Below, one piece after another: positions 18,590-26,890 of a stretch of 64,000 bases of DNA (positions within the stretch are counted from its first letter, which is position 1; the number at the start of each line of letters is the position of its first letter). Made by a program: the position numbers and the translations under genes. Origin of the DNA: an uncultured Bradyrhizobium sp. (GTDB taxonomy: Bacteria; Pseudomonadota; Alphaproteobacteria; Rhizobiales; Xanthobacteraceae); contig NZ_CANSMR010000020.1 of the NCBI RefSeq assembly GCF_947648125.1, forward strand, positions 62,001-126,000, written 5' to 3'. The notes under the pieces are model-generated. The model was not told the DNA's origin and did not search any database. It saw only the letters and a list, made by a program, of their open reading frames with translations.

Positions 18590-18629
18590 CTGACAGATAT
18601 TGAAATCTGTCAGCGGGATGGTGTATATA
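18590..18629 (+). promoter_or_regulatory. Promoter with palindromic operator for the TetR unit
   Basis: CTGACAGAT (18590-18598) and ATCTGTCAG (18605-18613) form a perfect 9-bp inverted repeat with a six-base centre, the size of a TetR-family site. TTGAAA (18600-18605) could be the -35 and TATATA (18624-18629) the -10, with an 18-base spacer. The operator would cover the -35, which fits self-repression by the TetR protein encoded downstream. Confidence 0.65.
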
Positions 18630-18723
18630 CTCGGCAGCCCAAGGGAGGAGGGCGCCCAGTGGCTGTTCCGGCGTTTGGCCGGGGGAGCCGTACTTAATTT
18701 GACTACCTCGAAGGACTACCTCC

Positions 18724-18858
18724 ATGACGATAGAAATCTTTCAATTAACCGCCCAGATTCAACAGTGGCTCAACCATCGCGTCGCCCGCCACTTGGCCGC
18801 CCAGGCCGCCAAGTTCACCCGCGGGCAGGACAGCGATAACCAGACGGTAAACGCATGA
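18724..18858 (+). CDS. 44-residue leader ORF coupled to the TetR gene
   Basis: An ATG at 18724 with AAGGA eight bases upstream opens a frame that starts MTIEIFQLTAQIQQWLNHRV and closes at a TGA overlapping the TetR start (ATGA, 18855-18858). The protein is short, amphipathic and basic in the middle (HRVARHLAAQAAKFTRGQ), with no signal peptide. The ribosome-binding site and the stop-start overlap argue for real translation. It could simply couple translation of the repressor, or be a small effector. No family is known to me. Confidence 0.68.
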   Translation: MTIEIFQLTAQIQQWLNHRVARHLAAQAAKFTRGQDSDNQTVNA

Positions 18859-19448
18859 ACGAGGCGGTGGTTTTGACTCCGGAGCGGATCCTCGAGGCAA
18901 CCGAGGATGTCTTGAGGCGCTTCGGGCTCGCCAAGGCCACCGTTGTCGACGTTGCCCGCGCGCTGGATGTCAGCCACGGCAGCGTGTACCGCCATTTCCC
19001 CAGCAAAGCCTCGCTGCGTGACGCGGTCGCCAAACGCTGGCTCGACCGCGCCAACGAGCCGCTGTGCAAGCTCGCGGCAAGCGATGGCCCTGCGCCGGAA
19101 CGGCTGGAGAAATGGCTGCGCACCGCCTTCACGATCAAGCAGAAGAAGGTCTGCGACGATCCCGAGATGTTCGCGACCTACCTCGCGCTGGCGCAGGGCG
19201 CGCGCGAGGTGGTGGAAGCCTACAAGGACAAGCAGGTCGATCTGATCGCGAAGATCCTGTCCGACGGTGTCGCGCAGGGCGTGTTCGAGGTCGACGATGT
19301 GAAGGCGACCGCGCGCGCCGTATTCGACGCAACCGTCCGCTATCACCACCCGGCGCATGCCGAGGAATGGGCCAAGCCAGAATGCCCGTCGCGGATTGAC
19401 GCCCTGATCGCCCTGCTGCTGCGGGGCGTGCGGGTGTGCAAGCACTAA
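18855..19448 (+). CDS. TetR family transcriptional regulator
   Basis: 197 residues. The N-terminal HTH reads RILEATEDVLRRFGLAKATV, VDVARALDVSHGSVYRHFPS and KASLRDAVAKRWLDR, a textbook TetR domain. The C-terminal domain (IKQKKVCDDPEMFATYLAL...) is of the small TetR type with a conserved HHPAHAEEW near the end. It is translationally coupled to the 44-codon ORF and lies 240 bases after a perfect palindromic operator, so it probably represses itself. No efflux or enzyme gene is directly attached; the next gene begins 107 bases later. Confidence 0.93.
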   Translation: MNEAVVLTPERILEATEDVLRRFGLAKATVVDVARALDVSHGSVYRHFPSKASLRDAVAKRWLDRANEPLCKLAASDGPAPERLEKWLRTAFTIKQKKVCDDPEMFATYLALAQGAREVVEAYKDKQVDLIAKILSDGVAQGVFEVDDVKATARAVFDATVRYHHPAHAEEWAKPECPSRIDALIALLLRGVRVCKH

Positions 19449-19555
19449 TCGACCGTTCTTCCGACATCCCCTGATCACCTGATGCCTTTGGCCCGATTGC
19501 GAGCCCGGGGCCGCGTGTGCTTGATATCGGGCACGGATCAGCGGTACGGACCACG

Positions 19556-20296
19556 ATGCGGCTTGCACTCTTTGCCGATATTCATGCCAACCGGCAGGCC
19601 TTCGCGGCCTGCCTCGACGCTGCGCGTGCGCGCGGCGCCGAGCGGCTGATTTGTCTTGGCGATATCGTCGGCTATGGCGCCGATCCCGAATGGGCCGTCG
19701 ACACCGTGATGGACCTCGCCGCGAAGGGCGCGATCGCGGTGCGCGGCAATCATGACAATGCGATCGGCGTGCCGAGCGACAGCATGAATGCCGATGCGCA
19801 GGCCGCGATCGACTGGACCCGCAACCGGCTAAGCGCCGGGCAGAAGCAGTTCCTCGCCGAGCTTCCGATGTCGCGGGATGAGGACAACCGGCTCTACGTG
19901 CATTCCGAGGCGTCCGATCCGGCGAAATGGCGCTATGTCCGCGACACCTCCGATGCCGCGCGCAGCATGATGGCAACCGAATTGCAGATCACCTTCTGCG
20001 GCCACATCCATCGTCCCGGCCTCTACTCGATGTCCTCGACCGCGAAGATGACGAGCTTCGTTCCGACTGCGGGTGTGGCGGTGCAATTACTGACGGGGCG
20101 GCGCTGGCTCGCCGTGCTCGGCTCGGTCGGCCAGCCGCGTGACGGCGATCCCGCCGCATCGTTTGCGATGTTTGATACCGTGAGCCGCGAGATCACCTAT
20201 CACCGCGTGCCCTACGACGTCGCGACCGCCGCGGCGCGGATCAAGGCCAACGGTCTGCCGCTCTGGCTCGCCGACCGCCTCGCCGTCGGCAGGTAA
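19556..20296 (+). CDS. Calcineurin-like metallophosphoesterase
   Basis: 246 residues with the metal-ligand motifs of the superfamily: LFADIHAN (D-x-H), LGDIVGYGADP (G-D), VRGNHDNAIG (G-N-H-D) and FCGHIHRPGL (G-H-x-H). The order and spacing match the YfcE/Ap4A-hydrolase-like group. I start at the ATG at 19556 because the DIH motif must lie close to the N-terminus. Its stop TAA shares a base with the start of the kinase gene (TAATG), so the two are tightly coupled, and a role opposed to or partnered with the kinase is worth testing. Confidence 0.92.
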   Translation: MRLALFADIHANRQAFAACLDAARARGAERLICLGDIVGYGADPEWAVDTVMDLAAKGAIAVRGNHDNAIGVPSDSMNADAQAAIDWTRNRLSAGQKQFLAELPMSRDEDNRLYVHSEASDPAKWRYVRDTSDAARSMMATELQITFCGHIHRPGLYSMSSTAKMTSFVPTAGVAVQLLTGRRWLAVLGSVGQPRDGDPAASFAMFDTVSREITYHRVPYDVATAAARIKANGLPLWLADRLAVGR

Positions 20297-21774
20297 TGCC
20301 GATGGCGGCGCTGACGATGCAGGCGGGCGCCGAGATCGATGGCTTCACCATCGGCGAGCGCGTGCACCGCGGCGGCATGGCGACGCTGTGGAGCGTCACC
20401 CATCCCGGCATCACCGTGCCGCTCTTGATGAAGGTGCCGCTCACCTCGGAGGGTGAGGATCCGGCCGCGATCGTCAGCTTCGAGATGGAGCAGATGATCC
20501 TGCCGCGGCTGTCGGGGCCGCACGTGCCCGCCTGCTTCGGCAGCGGCGATTTCGAGCGCCAGGCCTATGTGGTGATGGAGCGCATCCCCGGGCAGACGCT
20601 CTACAAGCGGCTCGACGCCCTGCCGCTGCCGTATGAGGAGGTGAGGGTGATCGGCGGCAAGGTCGCGACCGCGCTCGCCAGCCTGCACCGGCAGAACGTC
20701 ATCCACCACGACATCAAGCCGAGCAGCATCATGTTCCGCGAGCGCGGCGAGGCCGTGCTGATCGATTTCGGCCTCTCGCATCACCAGCATCTGCCCGATC
20801 TGTTGCAGGAGGAGTTTCGGCTGCCTTACGGCACCGCGCCCTACATGGCGCCGGAACGCCTGCTCGGCGTGCGCGACGATCCGCGCAGCGACCTGTTTTC
20901 GCTCGGCGTGCTGCTGTATTTCTTCACCACCGGGGTTCGCCCGTTCGGCGAGACCGAGACCCTGCGCGGCATGCGCCGGCGGCTGTGGCGTGATCCCACG
21001 CCGCCGCGCAAGCTGAAGCCCGACTATCCGCTTTGGTTGCAGGAGATTGTGCTGCGGTGTCTCGAGATCGACCCGGCCGCACGCTATCCGACAGCGGCGC
21101 AGCTCGCGTTCGATCTCGGCCACCCCGAGCAGGTCAAGCTGACGGCGCGGGCGCAGCGGCTCGACCGCGATCCGCTCGGCACGGTCTGGCGCCGCCGCTT
21201 CAATCTCGGCACGGTGCCGCCGCGGCCGAAGTCCGACGTCGCGGCCCAGCTCGCATCGAGCCCGATCGTTGCCGTGGCTCTCGATCTCGGCGAGGGGACC
21301 GAGGCGCTGAACGAGACCATCCGCGTCACCGCCGAGCAGGTGCTCTCGACGTCGCCGTCGGCGCGGCTCGCCTGCGTCAACGTGCTGAAGCTCAATCTCC
21401 TGGCGATCGACCGCAGCCATGACGAGCAGGGCCAGAGCAAGCATGTCGACCGCCTGGTGGCGCTCCAGCATTGGGCGCGGCCGTTCAAGCTCGAGGAGGG
21501 GCGGCTGACCGTGCATGTGCTGGAGGCGATCGATCCCGCCGCCGCCATCCTGGAATTCGCCGCGATCAACCTGGTCGACCACATCATCATCGGCGCGCGG
21601 CAGAACTCGCTGCGGCGTGCGCTGCTCGGCAGCGTGTCCGCCAAGGTCGCCGGTGAAGCGCCGTGTACGGTGACCGTGGTGCGGCCGTCGCGGCTAGCGC
21701 CGGCGACGGAGGCTGAAGACGGCGCGGCGGACCCGGCTGCCAGTGCCGCGGTCACGCCGCCCGCATTGTTTTGA
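20296..21774 (+). CDS. Ser/Thr protein kinase fused to a universal-stress (Usp) domain
   Basis: 492 residues. An Hanks-type kinase domain covers about 15-280: putative ATP-binding Lys46 in VPLLMKVP, catalytic loop HHDIKPSSIMF (Asp139, Lys141), DFGLS at 157-161, and MAPE in the activation segment. The usual Asn of the loop is Ser144. The C-terminal part (about 330-470) is a UspA-like domain with IIIGARQNSLRRALLGS, close to the G-2x-G-9x-G-S ATP motif but with Gln instead of the second Gly. There is no membrane segment, so it is cytosolic. The coupled phosphoesterase upstream suggests a joint role. It may phosphorylate other proteins in stress or energy control; no target is known. Confidence 0.9.
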   Translation: MPMAALTMQAGAEIDGFTIGERVHRGGMATLWSVTHPGITVPLLMKVPLTSEGEDPAAIVSFEMEQMILPRLSGPHVPACFGSGDFERQAYVVMERIPGQTLYKRLDALPLPYEEVRVIGGKVATALASLHRQNVIHHDIKPSSIMFRERGEAVLIDFGLSHHQHLPDLLQEEFRLPYGTAPYMAPERLLGVRDDPRSDLFSLGVLLYFFTTGVRPFGETETLRGMRRRLWRDPTPPRKLKPDYPLWLQEIVLRCLEIDPAARYPTAAQLAFDLGHPEQVKLTARAQRLDRDPLGTVWRRRFNLGTVPPRPKSDVAAQLASSPIVAVALDLGEGTEALNETIRVTAEQVLSTSPSARLACVNVLKLNLLAIDRSHDEQGQSKHVDRLVALQHWARPFKLEEGRLTVHVLEAIDPAAAILEFAAINLVDHIIIGARQNSLRRALLGSVSAKVAGEAPCTVTVVRPSRLAPATEAEDGAADPAASAAVTPPALF

Positions 21775-22476
21775 TCAGATCGCTTCGCCGCGCGCGTCAG
21801 CCGCTGCATTGCGGATCGCGGCGATGTTGGTCTTGTAGGCCTCGACGGTGCCGCCCTTGAACACGGCAGATCCGGCGACGAAGGCGTTGGCGCCGGCGGC
21901 GGCGAGTTGGCCCGCGACATCGGGCGCGACGCCGCCATCGACCTCGATGTCGATCGGGCGGCCGGCGACCATCGCCCTGACGTCAGAGATCTTGCCGATC
22001 GCCGAGCGGATGAAGGCCTGGCCGCCGAAGCCGGGATTGACCGACATCACGAGCACCAGGTCGATCAGGTCGAGCACATATTCAATCGCGCTCGCCGGCG
22101 TTGCCGGATTGAGCGAGACGCCGGCCTTCTTGCCGAGCGCGCGGATCGCCTGCAGCGAGCGATGCAAATGCGGGCCCGCTTCGGCATGCACCGTGATGTG
22201 GTCGCAGCCCGCCTTGGCGAACGCCTCGAGATAGGGATCGCAGGGCGAGATCATCAGATGCGCGTCGAAGATCTTCTTGGTGTGCGGCCGCATCGCCTTG
22301 ATGACGTCGGGGCCGTAGGAAATGTTCGGCACAAAATGTCCGTCCATCACGTCGAGATGGATCCAGTCGGCGCCGGCCTGGTCGACGGCACGGACCTCCT
22401 CGCCGAGCTTTGAGAAGTCCGACGCCAGGATCGACGGGGCGATGACAAGGGGACGCGGGGTGAATGACTGAGTCAT
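21775..22476 (-). CDS. rpe: Ribulose-phosphate 3-epimerase
   Basis: 233 residues, full length for this TIM-barrel enzyme of the pentose phosphate and Calvin cycles, which interconverts ribulose-5-P and xylulose-5-P. Motifs: [67 protein letters not shown] and IEVDGGVAP, with all metal His and Asp residues. The ATG at 22476 fits the conserved start. It is convergent with the kinase gene, with stop codons adjoining. Confidence 0.97.
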   Translation of the reverse strand: MTQSFTPRPLVIAPSILASDFSKLGEEVRAVDQAGADWIHLDVMDGHFVPNISYGPDVIKAMRPHTKKIFDAHLMISPCDPYLEAFAKAGCDHITVHAEAGPHLHRSLQAIRALGKKAGVSLNPATPASAIEYVLDLIDLVLVMSVNPGFGGQAFIRSAIGKISDVRAMVAGRPIDIEVDGGVAPDVAGQLAAAGANAFVAGSAVFKGGTVEAYKTNIAAIRNAAADARGEAI

Positions 22477-22727
22477 AGCGCAGTTCCGAAAGGCTTCAGG
22501 GGGCGACGGGTGATCCCGCCTAACATGCGCAGGCGTGGCGGGCAATGCGAGCGGACGGCACCTCGGAGCCGGAAAATTCTGCCGCCGGCGGCAGCTCTTG
22601 CCGGGTGCGCGGAACCCGCAACGATGCGCCAAGGCCTGGTTTTATTGGGTTTTTGCCATGGCACGCCGCTTGCTGCGCCCTTGCCAAGCGTTTGAGCCGC
22701 CAGGCGCGGCCTTGTTGGAGTATTGCC

Positions 22728-23546
22728 ATGTTATTTGCCATTGGCGCTGCGTCATCCGCCATCGATCTTTTGAGCTCGCTGATGTCGTCGAAGTCGACGA
22801 CACAGACCGGCAGCTCCACGCAGGGAAATCAGTCGACCGGGCTGTTCTCGGCCTCGACCAGCACCTCGACGTCGACCTCTGGCAGCACGGCTACCGGCAC
22901 GGGCAGCAGCAGCTCCACGCAGATTTCGCCGCTGACCATGAGCGCGCTGCTCGACGCGCAGAGCCAGTCGCAGACCACGGCTTCGACCAGCGCGACGCCG
23001 ACCAGCCGGTCGGATGCGCTGAAGGACCTGTTCTCGCAGATCGATGCCGACGGCAACGGCCAGATCACCAAGTCGGAATTCGAGAAGGCGCTCGGCGCCG
23101 GCGGCACCAACATCGCGCAGGCCGACGACGTGTTCTCCAAGCTCGATACCAATGGTGACGGCAGCGTCAGCCTCGGCGAGATGTCGCAGGCCCTGCAGGG
23201 TCACAAGGGCGGCGGCCATCATCACCACGCGGCCGGCGGCTCGACCGACGGATCCAGCGGCGGCTCGGGCGGATCGAGCTCCGATCCGTTGATGCAGGCG
23301 CTGAACGGTGCGACCTCGACCTCGGTGACCAACAGCGACGGCTCGACCACCACCACCACGACCTATGCCGACGGCTCCAAGGTGTCGATGACGTCGGCGG
23401 CCACGTCGTCGACCACCAGCAGCGCGAACTCGTCCTCCGCCGGCAGCAACGCGACCTCGTCCTACAATTTCATCGAGCAGTTGATCCAGCGCCAGTCGCT
23501 GGCGATCTCGGCCCAGGCCTCGTCGTCGCTGTCGGTCAGCGCTTAA
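22728..23546 (+). CDS. Ser/Thr/Gly-rich EF-hand protein
   Basis: 272 residues. After a short hydrophobic start (MLFAIGAASSAIDLLSSLMS) comes a long Ser/Thr-rich stretch, then two EF-hand loops, DADGNGQITKSEFE and DTNGDGSVSLGEM, with correct calcium ligand spacing, then a Gly/His patch (GGGHHHHAAGG), more Ser/Thr/Gly repeats, and an end LISAQASSSLS-like helix region (LIQRQSLAISAQ). The N-terminus is not a clear cleavable signal. Such proteins are common in Bradyrhizobium; a calcium-binding or surface role is inferred. The start is the ATG at 22728, since the upstream reading covers Arg/Gly-rich non-coding sequence. Confidence 0.82.
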   Translation: MLFAIGAASSAIDLLSSLMSSKSTTQTGSSTQGNQSTGLFSASTSTSTSTSGSTATGTGSSSSTQISPLTMSALLDAQSQSQTTASTSATPTSRSDALKDLFSQIDADGNGQITKSEFEKALGAGGTNIAQADDVFSKLDTNGDGSVSLGEMSQALQGHKGGGHHHHAAGGSTDGSSGGSGGSSSDPLMQALNGATSTSVTNSDGSTTTTTTYADGSKVSMTSAATSSTTSSANSSSAGSNATSSYNFIEQLIQRQSLAISAQASSSLSVSA

Positions 23547-23574
23547 AGCGAGACTGGTAATTTCCGTCATTGCG

Positions 23575-23651
23575 AGGAGCGAAGCGACGAAGCAATCCAT
23601 CTGTCCACATGTGCGGACAAATGGATTGCTTCGCTTCGCTCGCAATGATGG
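23575..23651. repeat. Palindromic intergenic repeat, CGTCATTGCG family
   Basis: CGTCATTGCGAGGAGCGAAG at the left and CTTCGCTCGCAATGATGG at the right, with GAAGCAATCCAT facing ATGGATTGCTTC inside, and an extra small hairpin TGTCCACATGTGCGGACA at the tip. Same family as at 2986 and 32218. It separates two convergent genes. Confidence 0.88.
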
Positions 23652-23672
23652 CAGAGCCAGAAGCGCGATGAC

Positions 23673-24668
23673 CTAACCGAATTTGTCCCGCCAGCTCGGC
23701 AGCGCGCCGGGAAAGGGAAGCGCGGTGGCTGAATGGACGCCGCGCGCGATCGCGCGCGCCACCGTGTTGGCGGCGATCGCACCGAGCTTGGTCAGGCCGA
23801 ACAGCGGATCGACCGGCTTTGCGCCGGTCGCGGCGGCAAACACCACATCGCCGTCGAGCGGGGCATGCACCGGGTAGATCGCGCGCGCCATGCCGGTCTG
23901 CGCAATCATCGCAAGGCGCCTCGCCTGCGGCTTGGTCAGCTGCGCATCGGTCACGACAACGACGAGCGTGGTGTTCTCGGCGGCGGTGGCGTCCGCGCCG
24001 CCCTTCAGCCGCAGCTTCAGCATGTCCGGCGTGAACGCGGGCGGCAGGCCGCGCCCGCCGAATTCACCGTCGACCTCGAACGGCGCCGCCCAGAACCACG
24101 GACCGCTGCCGACCGTGACACTGCCGACCGCGTTGACCACCGCAAGCGCTGCGACCTTGACGCCGTCGTCGGTCACAGCCGACGCCGAACCGAGGCCGCC
24201 CTTCAAATTGGCGGTGGTCGCGCCCATGCCGGCGCCGACGCTGCCGAGCTCGAAATTGTCGGAGGCGGCATTCGCCGCCGCATAGCCGAGATCGCGATAG
24301 GGCGGAAAGCGTCCCCACGCCTTGTTGCCGCCGTTGAGCAGGTCGAAGCAGATCGCGCCCGGCACGATCGGGATCACCGCATCGCGGATGCGAAAGCCGC
24401 GGCCGCGCTCGGCGAGCCAGGCCTGCACGCCGCCGGCCGCGTCTAACCCGAGCGCCGAGCCGCCGGACAGCGTGATGGCGTCGATCGCCTCGACGACATT
24501 GTGCGGGGACAGCAGCGCGTCCTCGCGGGTGCCCGGACCGCCGCCGCGGACGTCGATCGAGGCCACCGCCGGCCGCTCGAACAGGATGGCGGTGACGCCG
24601 GAGGCGATCACGGCGTCGTCGGCGTGGCCGACGCTGACGCCGGCAATATCGGTGAGAAGGTTTTTCAC
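23673..24668 (-). CDS. P1 family peptidase (DmpA/L-aminopeptidase type)
   Basis: 331 residues of the DmpA/BapA family of self-processing N-terminal-nucleophile aminopeptidases. Family marks: NLLTDIAGVSVGHA, RGGGPGTREDALL, ITLSGGSALGLDAAGGVQAW, the oxyanion-type NLKGGLGSAS, and the cleavage region AENTTLVVVVTDAQLTK, where the protein should cut itself before a Thr that then serves as nucleophile (Ser in DmpA). I infer that site by position in the fold. No transporter for peptides is adjacent. Substrate is unknown. Confidence 0.9.
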   Translation of the reverse strand: MKNLLTDIAGVSVGHADDAVIASGVTAILFERPAVASIDVRGGGPGTREDALLSPHNVVEAIDAITLSGGSALGLDAAGGVQAWLAERGRGFRIRDAVIPIVPGAICFDLLNGGNKAWGRFPPYRDLGYAAANAASDNFELGSVGAGMGATTANLKGGLGSASAVTDDGVKVAALAVVNAVGSVTVGSGPWFWAAPFEVDGEFGGRGLPPAFTPDMLKLRLKGGADATAAENTTLVVVVTDAQLTKPQARRLAMIAQTGMARAIYPVHAPLDGDVVFAAATGAKPVDPLFGLTKLGAIAANTVARAIARGVHSATALPFPGALPSWRDKFG

Positions 24669-24793
24669 GATTGGGTCCGTCCGCCTGCTGTCCGATCGAT
24701 CCGGTATAGCAGCCGCGGCGGATGCAGCAACCTTTGAGCGCGCGTGAGCAGGGACCTGCGGCAGGACTGAGGTAAGACTTGCAGGTATCCGGT

Positions 24794-24826
24794 CAAAAAA
24801 ACGCCCCGGCGGAGCGGGGCGTTTTC
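24794..24826 (-). terminator. Rho-independent terminator of the liv operon
   Basis: On the minus strand AACGCCCCG pairs with CGGGGCGTT around CTCCGC, followed by a run of seven T. It lies 30 bases after the stop of the binding-protein gene. Confidence 0.93.
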
Positions 24827-24855
24827 GTTACTCTGACTGGATCAGCGCGAGAGGC

Positions 24856-25974
24856 TCAGGAGCCCTTCGGATTGATCTCGGTGTAGTTGCCCTTGGCGTC
24901 CCACTTGTAGACGACGTAGTCGATCGCCTTGATGTCGCCCTTGGCGTCGAAGCCCATCTTGCCGAGCACGGTGTCCCAGTCGCCGGCCTTGATGGTGTCC
25001 ATCACCTTCTTGGCGTCGGTGGTGCCGGCCTTGGCGACTGCCTGCGTCCAGACCTGCATCGCGGCGTAGGTGTAGAGCGTGTAGCCTTCGGGGTCGATGT
25101 TCTTGGCCTTGAACTTCTCGACGATCGCCTTCGCGGTCGGCTTGTTGCGCGGATCGGGGCCGAAGGTGAACAGCGTGCCTTCGGCGGCGGGGCCGGTGAT
25201 CGAGGCGAACTCCTTGTCGTTCATGGCGTCGCCCGCCATCAGCACGGTCTGCAGGCCCTGGTCGCGCATCTGGCGCAGGATCAGGCCGGCTTCCTGATGG
25301 TAGCCGCCGACATAGACCAGATCGATATTGTCGCGCTTCAGGCGCGAGACGATCGAGTTGAAGTCCTTGTCGCCCTTGTTGTAGGACTCGAACATCTTCT
25401 CCTGGAAGCCGGCCTTGTTCAGCGCCTTCTTGGTCTCGTCGGCGAGGCCTTTGCCGTAGGTGGTCTTGTCGTTCAGGATCGCGACGTTCTTGCCCTTGAA
25501 GTTCTTCATGATGTAGTCGGCGGCGACCAGGCCCTGCTGGTCGTCGCGGCCGCAGACGCGCGCCACGTTCCACAGCTTGCGCTCGGTGAACAGCGGGTTG
25601 GTCGACGCCGGGGTGATCTGCAGCACGTTGGCGTCGGCATAGGCCTCGGAAGCCGGGATCGACGACGACGAGCAGAAATGGCCGGCCACGAACGGGATCT
25701 TCGAGGAGCCGATCTTTTCCGCGATCGAGCGCGCCTGCTTCGGATCGCAGGCATCGTCGTCGGCTTCCAGCGCGAGCTTCTTGCCGAGCACGCCGCCGGC
25801 GGCGTTGATGTCGGCGACTGCCTGCTCGGCGCCGTTCTTCATCTGCCGGCCAAAAGCGGATTCGGAGCCCGTCATCGGGCCCGCGACTGCGATGGTGATG
25901 TCTTGCGCGAACGCGCTCGCCGATAATGCGAACGACGCGCCCAGTGCCAGGCCGATCAGCTTCAGTGATTTCAT
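24856..25974 (-). CDS. livK: Branched-chain amino-acid ABC transporter, periplasmic binding protein
   Basis: 372 residues with a signal peptide (MKSLKLIGLALGASFALSAS, cleavage after AFAQ) and the Leu/Ile/Val-binding protein fold: ITIAVAGPMTGSESAFGRQM, CDPKQARSIAEK (paired Cys near the ligand site), TPASTNPLFTERKLW, and a late DAKGNYTEINP. It is the last gene of the livHMGFK operon, 166 bases after livF and behind a strong hairpin, and ends in a clear terminator. Ligand is probably branched-chain or other hydrophobic amino acids, but this family in rhizobia also takes aromatic compounds and urea. Confidence 0.95.
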   Translation of the reverse strand: MKSLKLIGLALGASFALSASAFAQDITIAVAGPMTGSESAFGRQMKNGAEQAVADINAAGGVLGKKLALEADDDACDPKQARSIAEKIGSSKIPFVAGHFCSSSSIPASEAYADANVLQITPASTNPLFTERKLWNVARVCGRDDQQGLVAADYIMKNFKGKNVAILNDKTTYGKGLADETKKALNKAGFQEKMFESYNKGDKDFNSIVSRLKRDNIDLVYVGGYHQEAGLILRQMRDQGLQTVLMAGDAMNDKEFASITGPAAEGTLFTFGPDPRNKPTAKAIVEKFKAKNIDPEGYTLYTYAAMQVWTQAVAKAGTTDAKKVMDTIKAGDWDTVLGKMGFDAKGDIKAIDYVVYKWDAKGNYTEINPKGS

Positions 25975-26008
25975 GAGACGTCCCTCGTGGTCGTTGCCTC
26001 TTGCGGAA

Positions 26009-26028
26009 GGGCCCGGCATGCCGGGCCC
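26009..26028. repeat. Perfect 20-bp palindrome between livF and livK
   Basis: GGGCCCGGCATGCCGGGCCC is its own reverse complement. On the minus strand it lies in the mRNA between the transport genes and livK. It may protect or uncouple the livK message so the binding protein is made in excess; that is inference. Confidence 0.65.
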
Positions 26029-26140
26029 CAAAACCGCGGGCATTCTCGGCTGATTTCGCGGCGAAGTCACCGGCAATTTTCAGGCAAATCGACGCTGCAT
26101 CAGCCGCATCCTGCTGCAAGGGGCGGCGCTCAAGGGTGAG

Positions 26141-26890
26141 TTAGCCGCGGCGGCCGCCTTCCAGATAGGCGGCGCGGATCTCCGGGCGCTGCAGCAATTC
26201 GGCGCCGGTTCCGGCCAGCGTGATCAGGCCGTTGACCATGACATAGCCGCGATGGGCGAGCTTCAGCGCATGGTTGGCGTTCTGCTCGACGATCAGCACG
26301 GTGAGGCCGTCCTGCCGGTTCAGCGTGCGGATGGCGTCGAAGATCTGCCGCGCGATCAGCGGCGCAAGGCCGAGCGAGGGCTCGTCCAGCATCAACAGCC
26401 GCGGCCGGCTCATCAAGGCGCGGCCGATCGCGAGCATCTGCTGCTCGCCGCCCGACAATGTGCCGCCGCGTTGTGCGACGCGCTCCTTCAGCCGCGGAAA
26501 CAGCGCGAACACGCGCTCCAGCCCGGCCTCGCGTTCGGCCTCGCTGCATTCGGTGGCGTCGGCGCCCATCTGCAGGTTTTCCGCGACGCTCATGCGCGGA
26601 AAGATCCGCCGGCCCTCGGGCGATTGCGCGATGCGCAGCCGCGCGATCTCGTGGGTCGGCACGCCGGTGATGTCGTGGCCATCGAATTCAATGCGGCCGG
26701 CGCGCGCGCGCGGCCTGCCGAAGATCGTCATCATCAGCGTCGACTTGCCGGCGCCATTGGCGCCGATCAGGGCGACGATCTCGCCTCGATTGATCTCGAT
26801 GTCGACGCCCTTCAGCGCCTCGATCTTGCCATACGCCGCACGCACGCCGCGCACCGCGAGCAGGGGTGTGGTTGCCGCTGCCGCGCTCAC
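26141..26890 (-). CDS. livF: Branched-chain amino-acid ABC transporter ATP-binding protein LivF
   Basis: 249 residues. Walker A GANGAGKST, Q-loop SPEGRRIFPRMSV, signature LSGGEQQMLAIGRAL, Walker B LLMLDEP and the H-loop region, here IVEQNANHAL, as in other LivF proteins. The start is a GTG at 26890 overlapping the livG stop (GTGA). Works as one of two ATPases that power the LivHM channel. Confidence 0.96.
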   Translation of the reverse strand: MSAAAATTPLLAVRGVRAAYGKIEALKGVDIEINRGEIVALIGANGAGKSTLMMTIFGRPRARAGRIEFDGHDITGVPTHEIARLRIAQSPEGRRIFPRMSVAENLQMGADATECSEAEREAGLERVFALFPRLKERVAQRGGTLSGGEQQMLAIGRALMSRPRLLMLDEPSLGLAPLIARQIFDAIRTLNRQDGLTVLIVEQNANHALKLAHRGYVMVNGLITLAGTGAELLQRPEIRAAYLEGGRRG

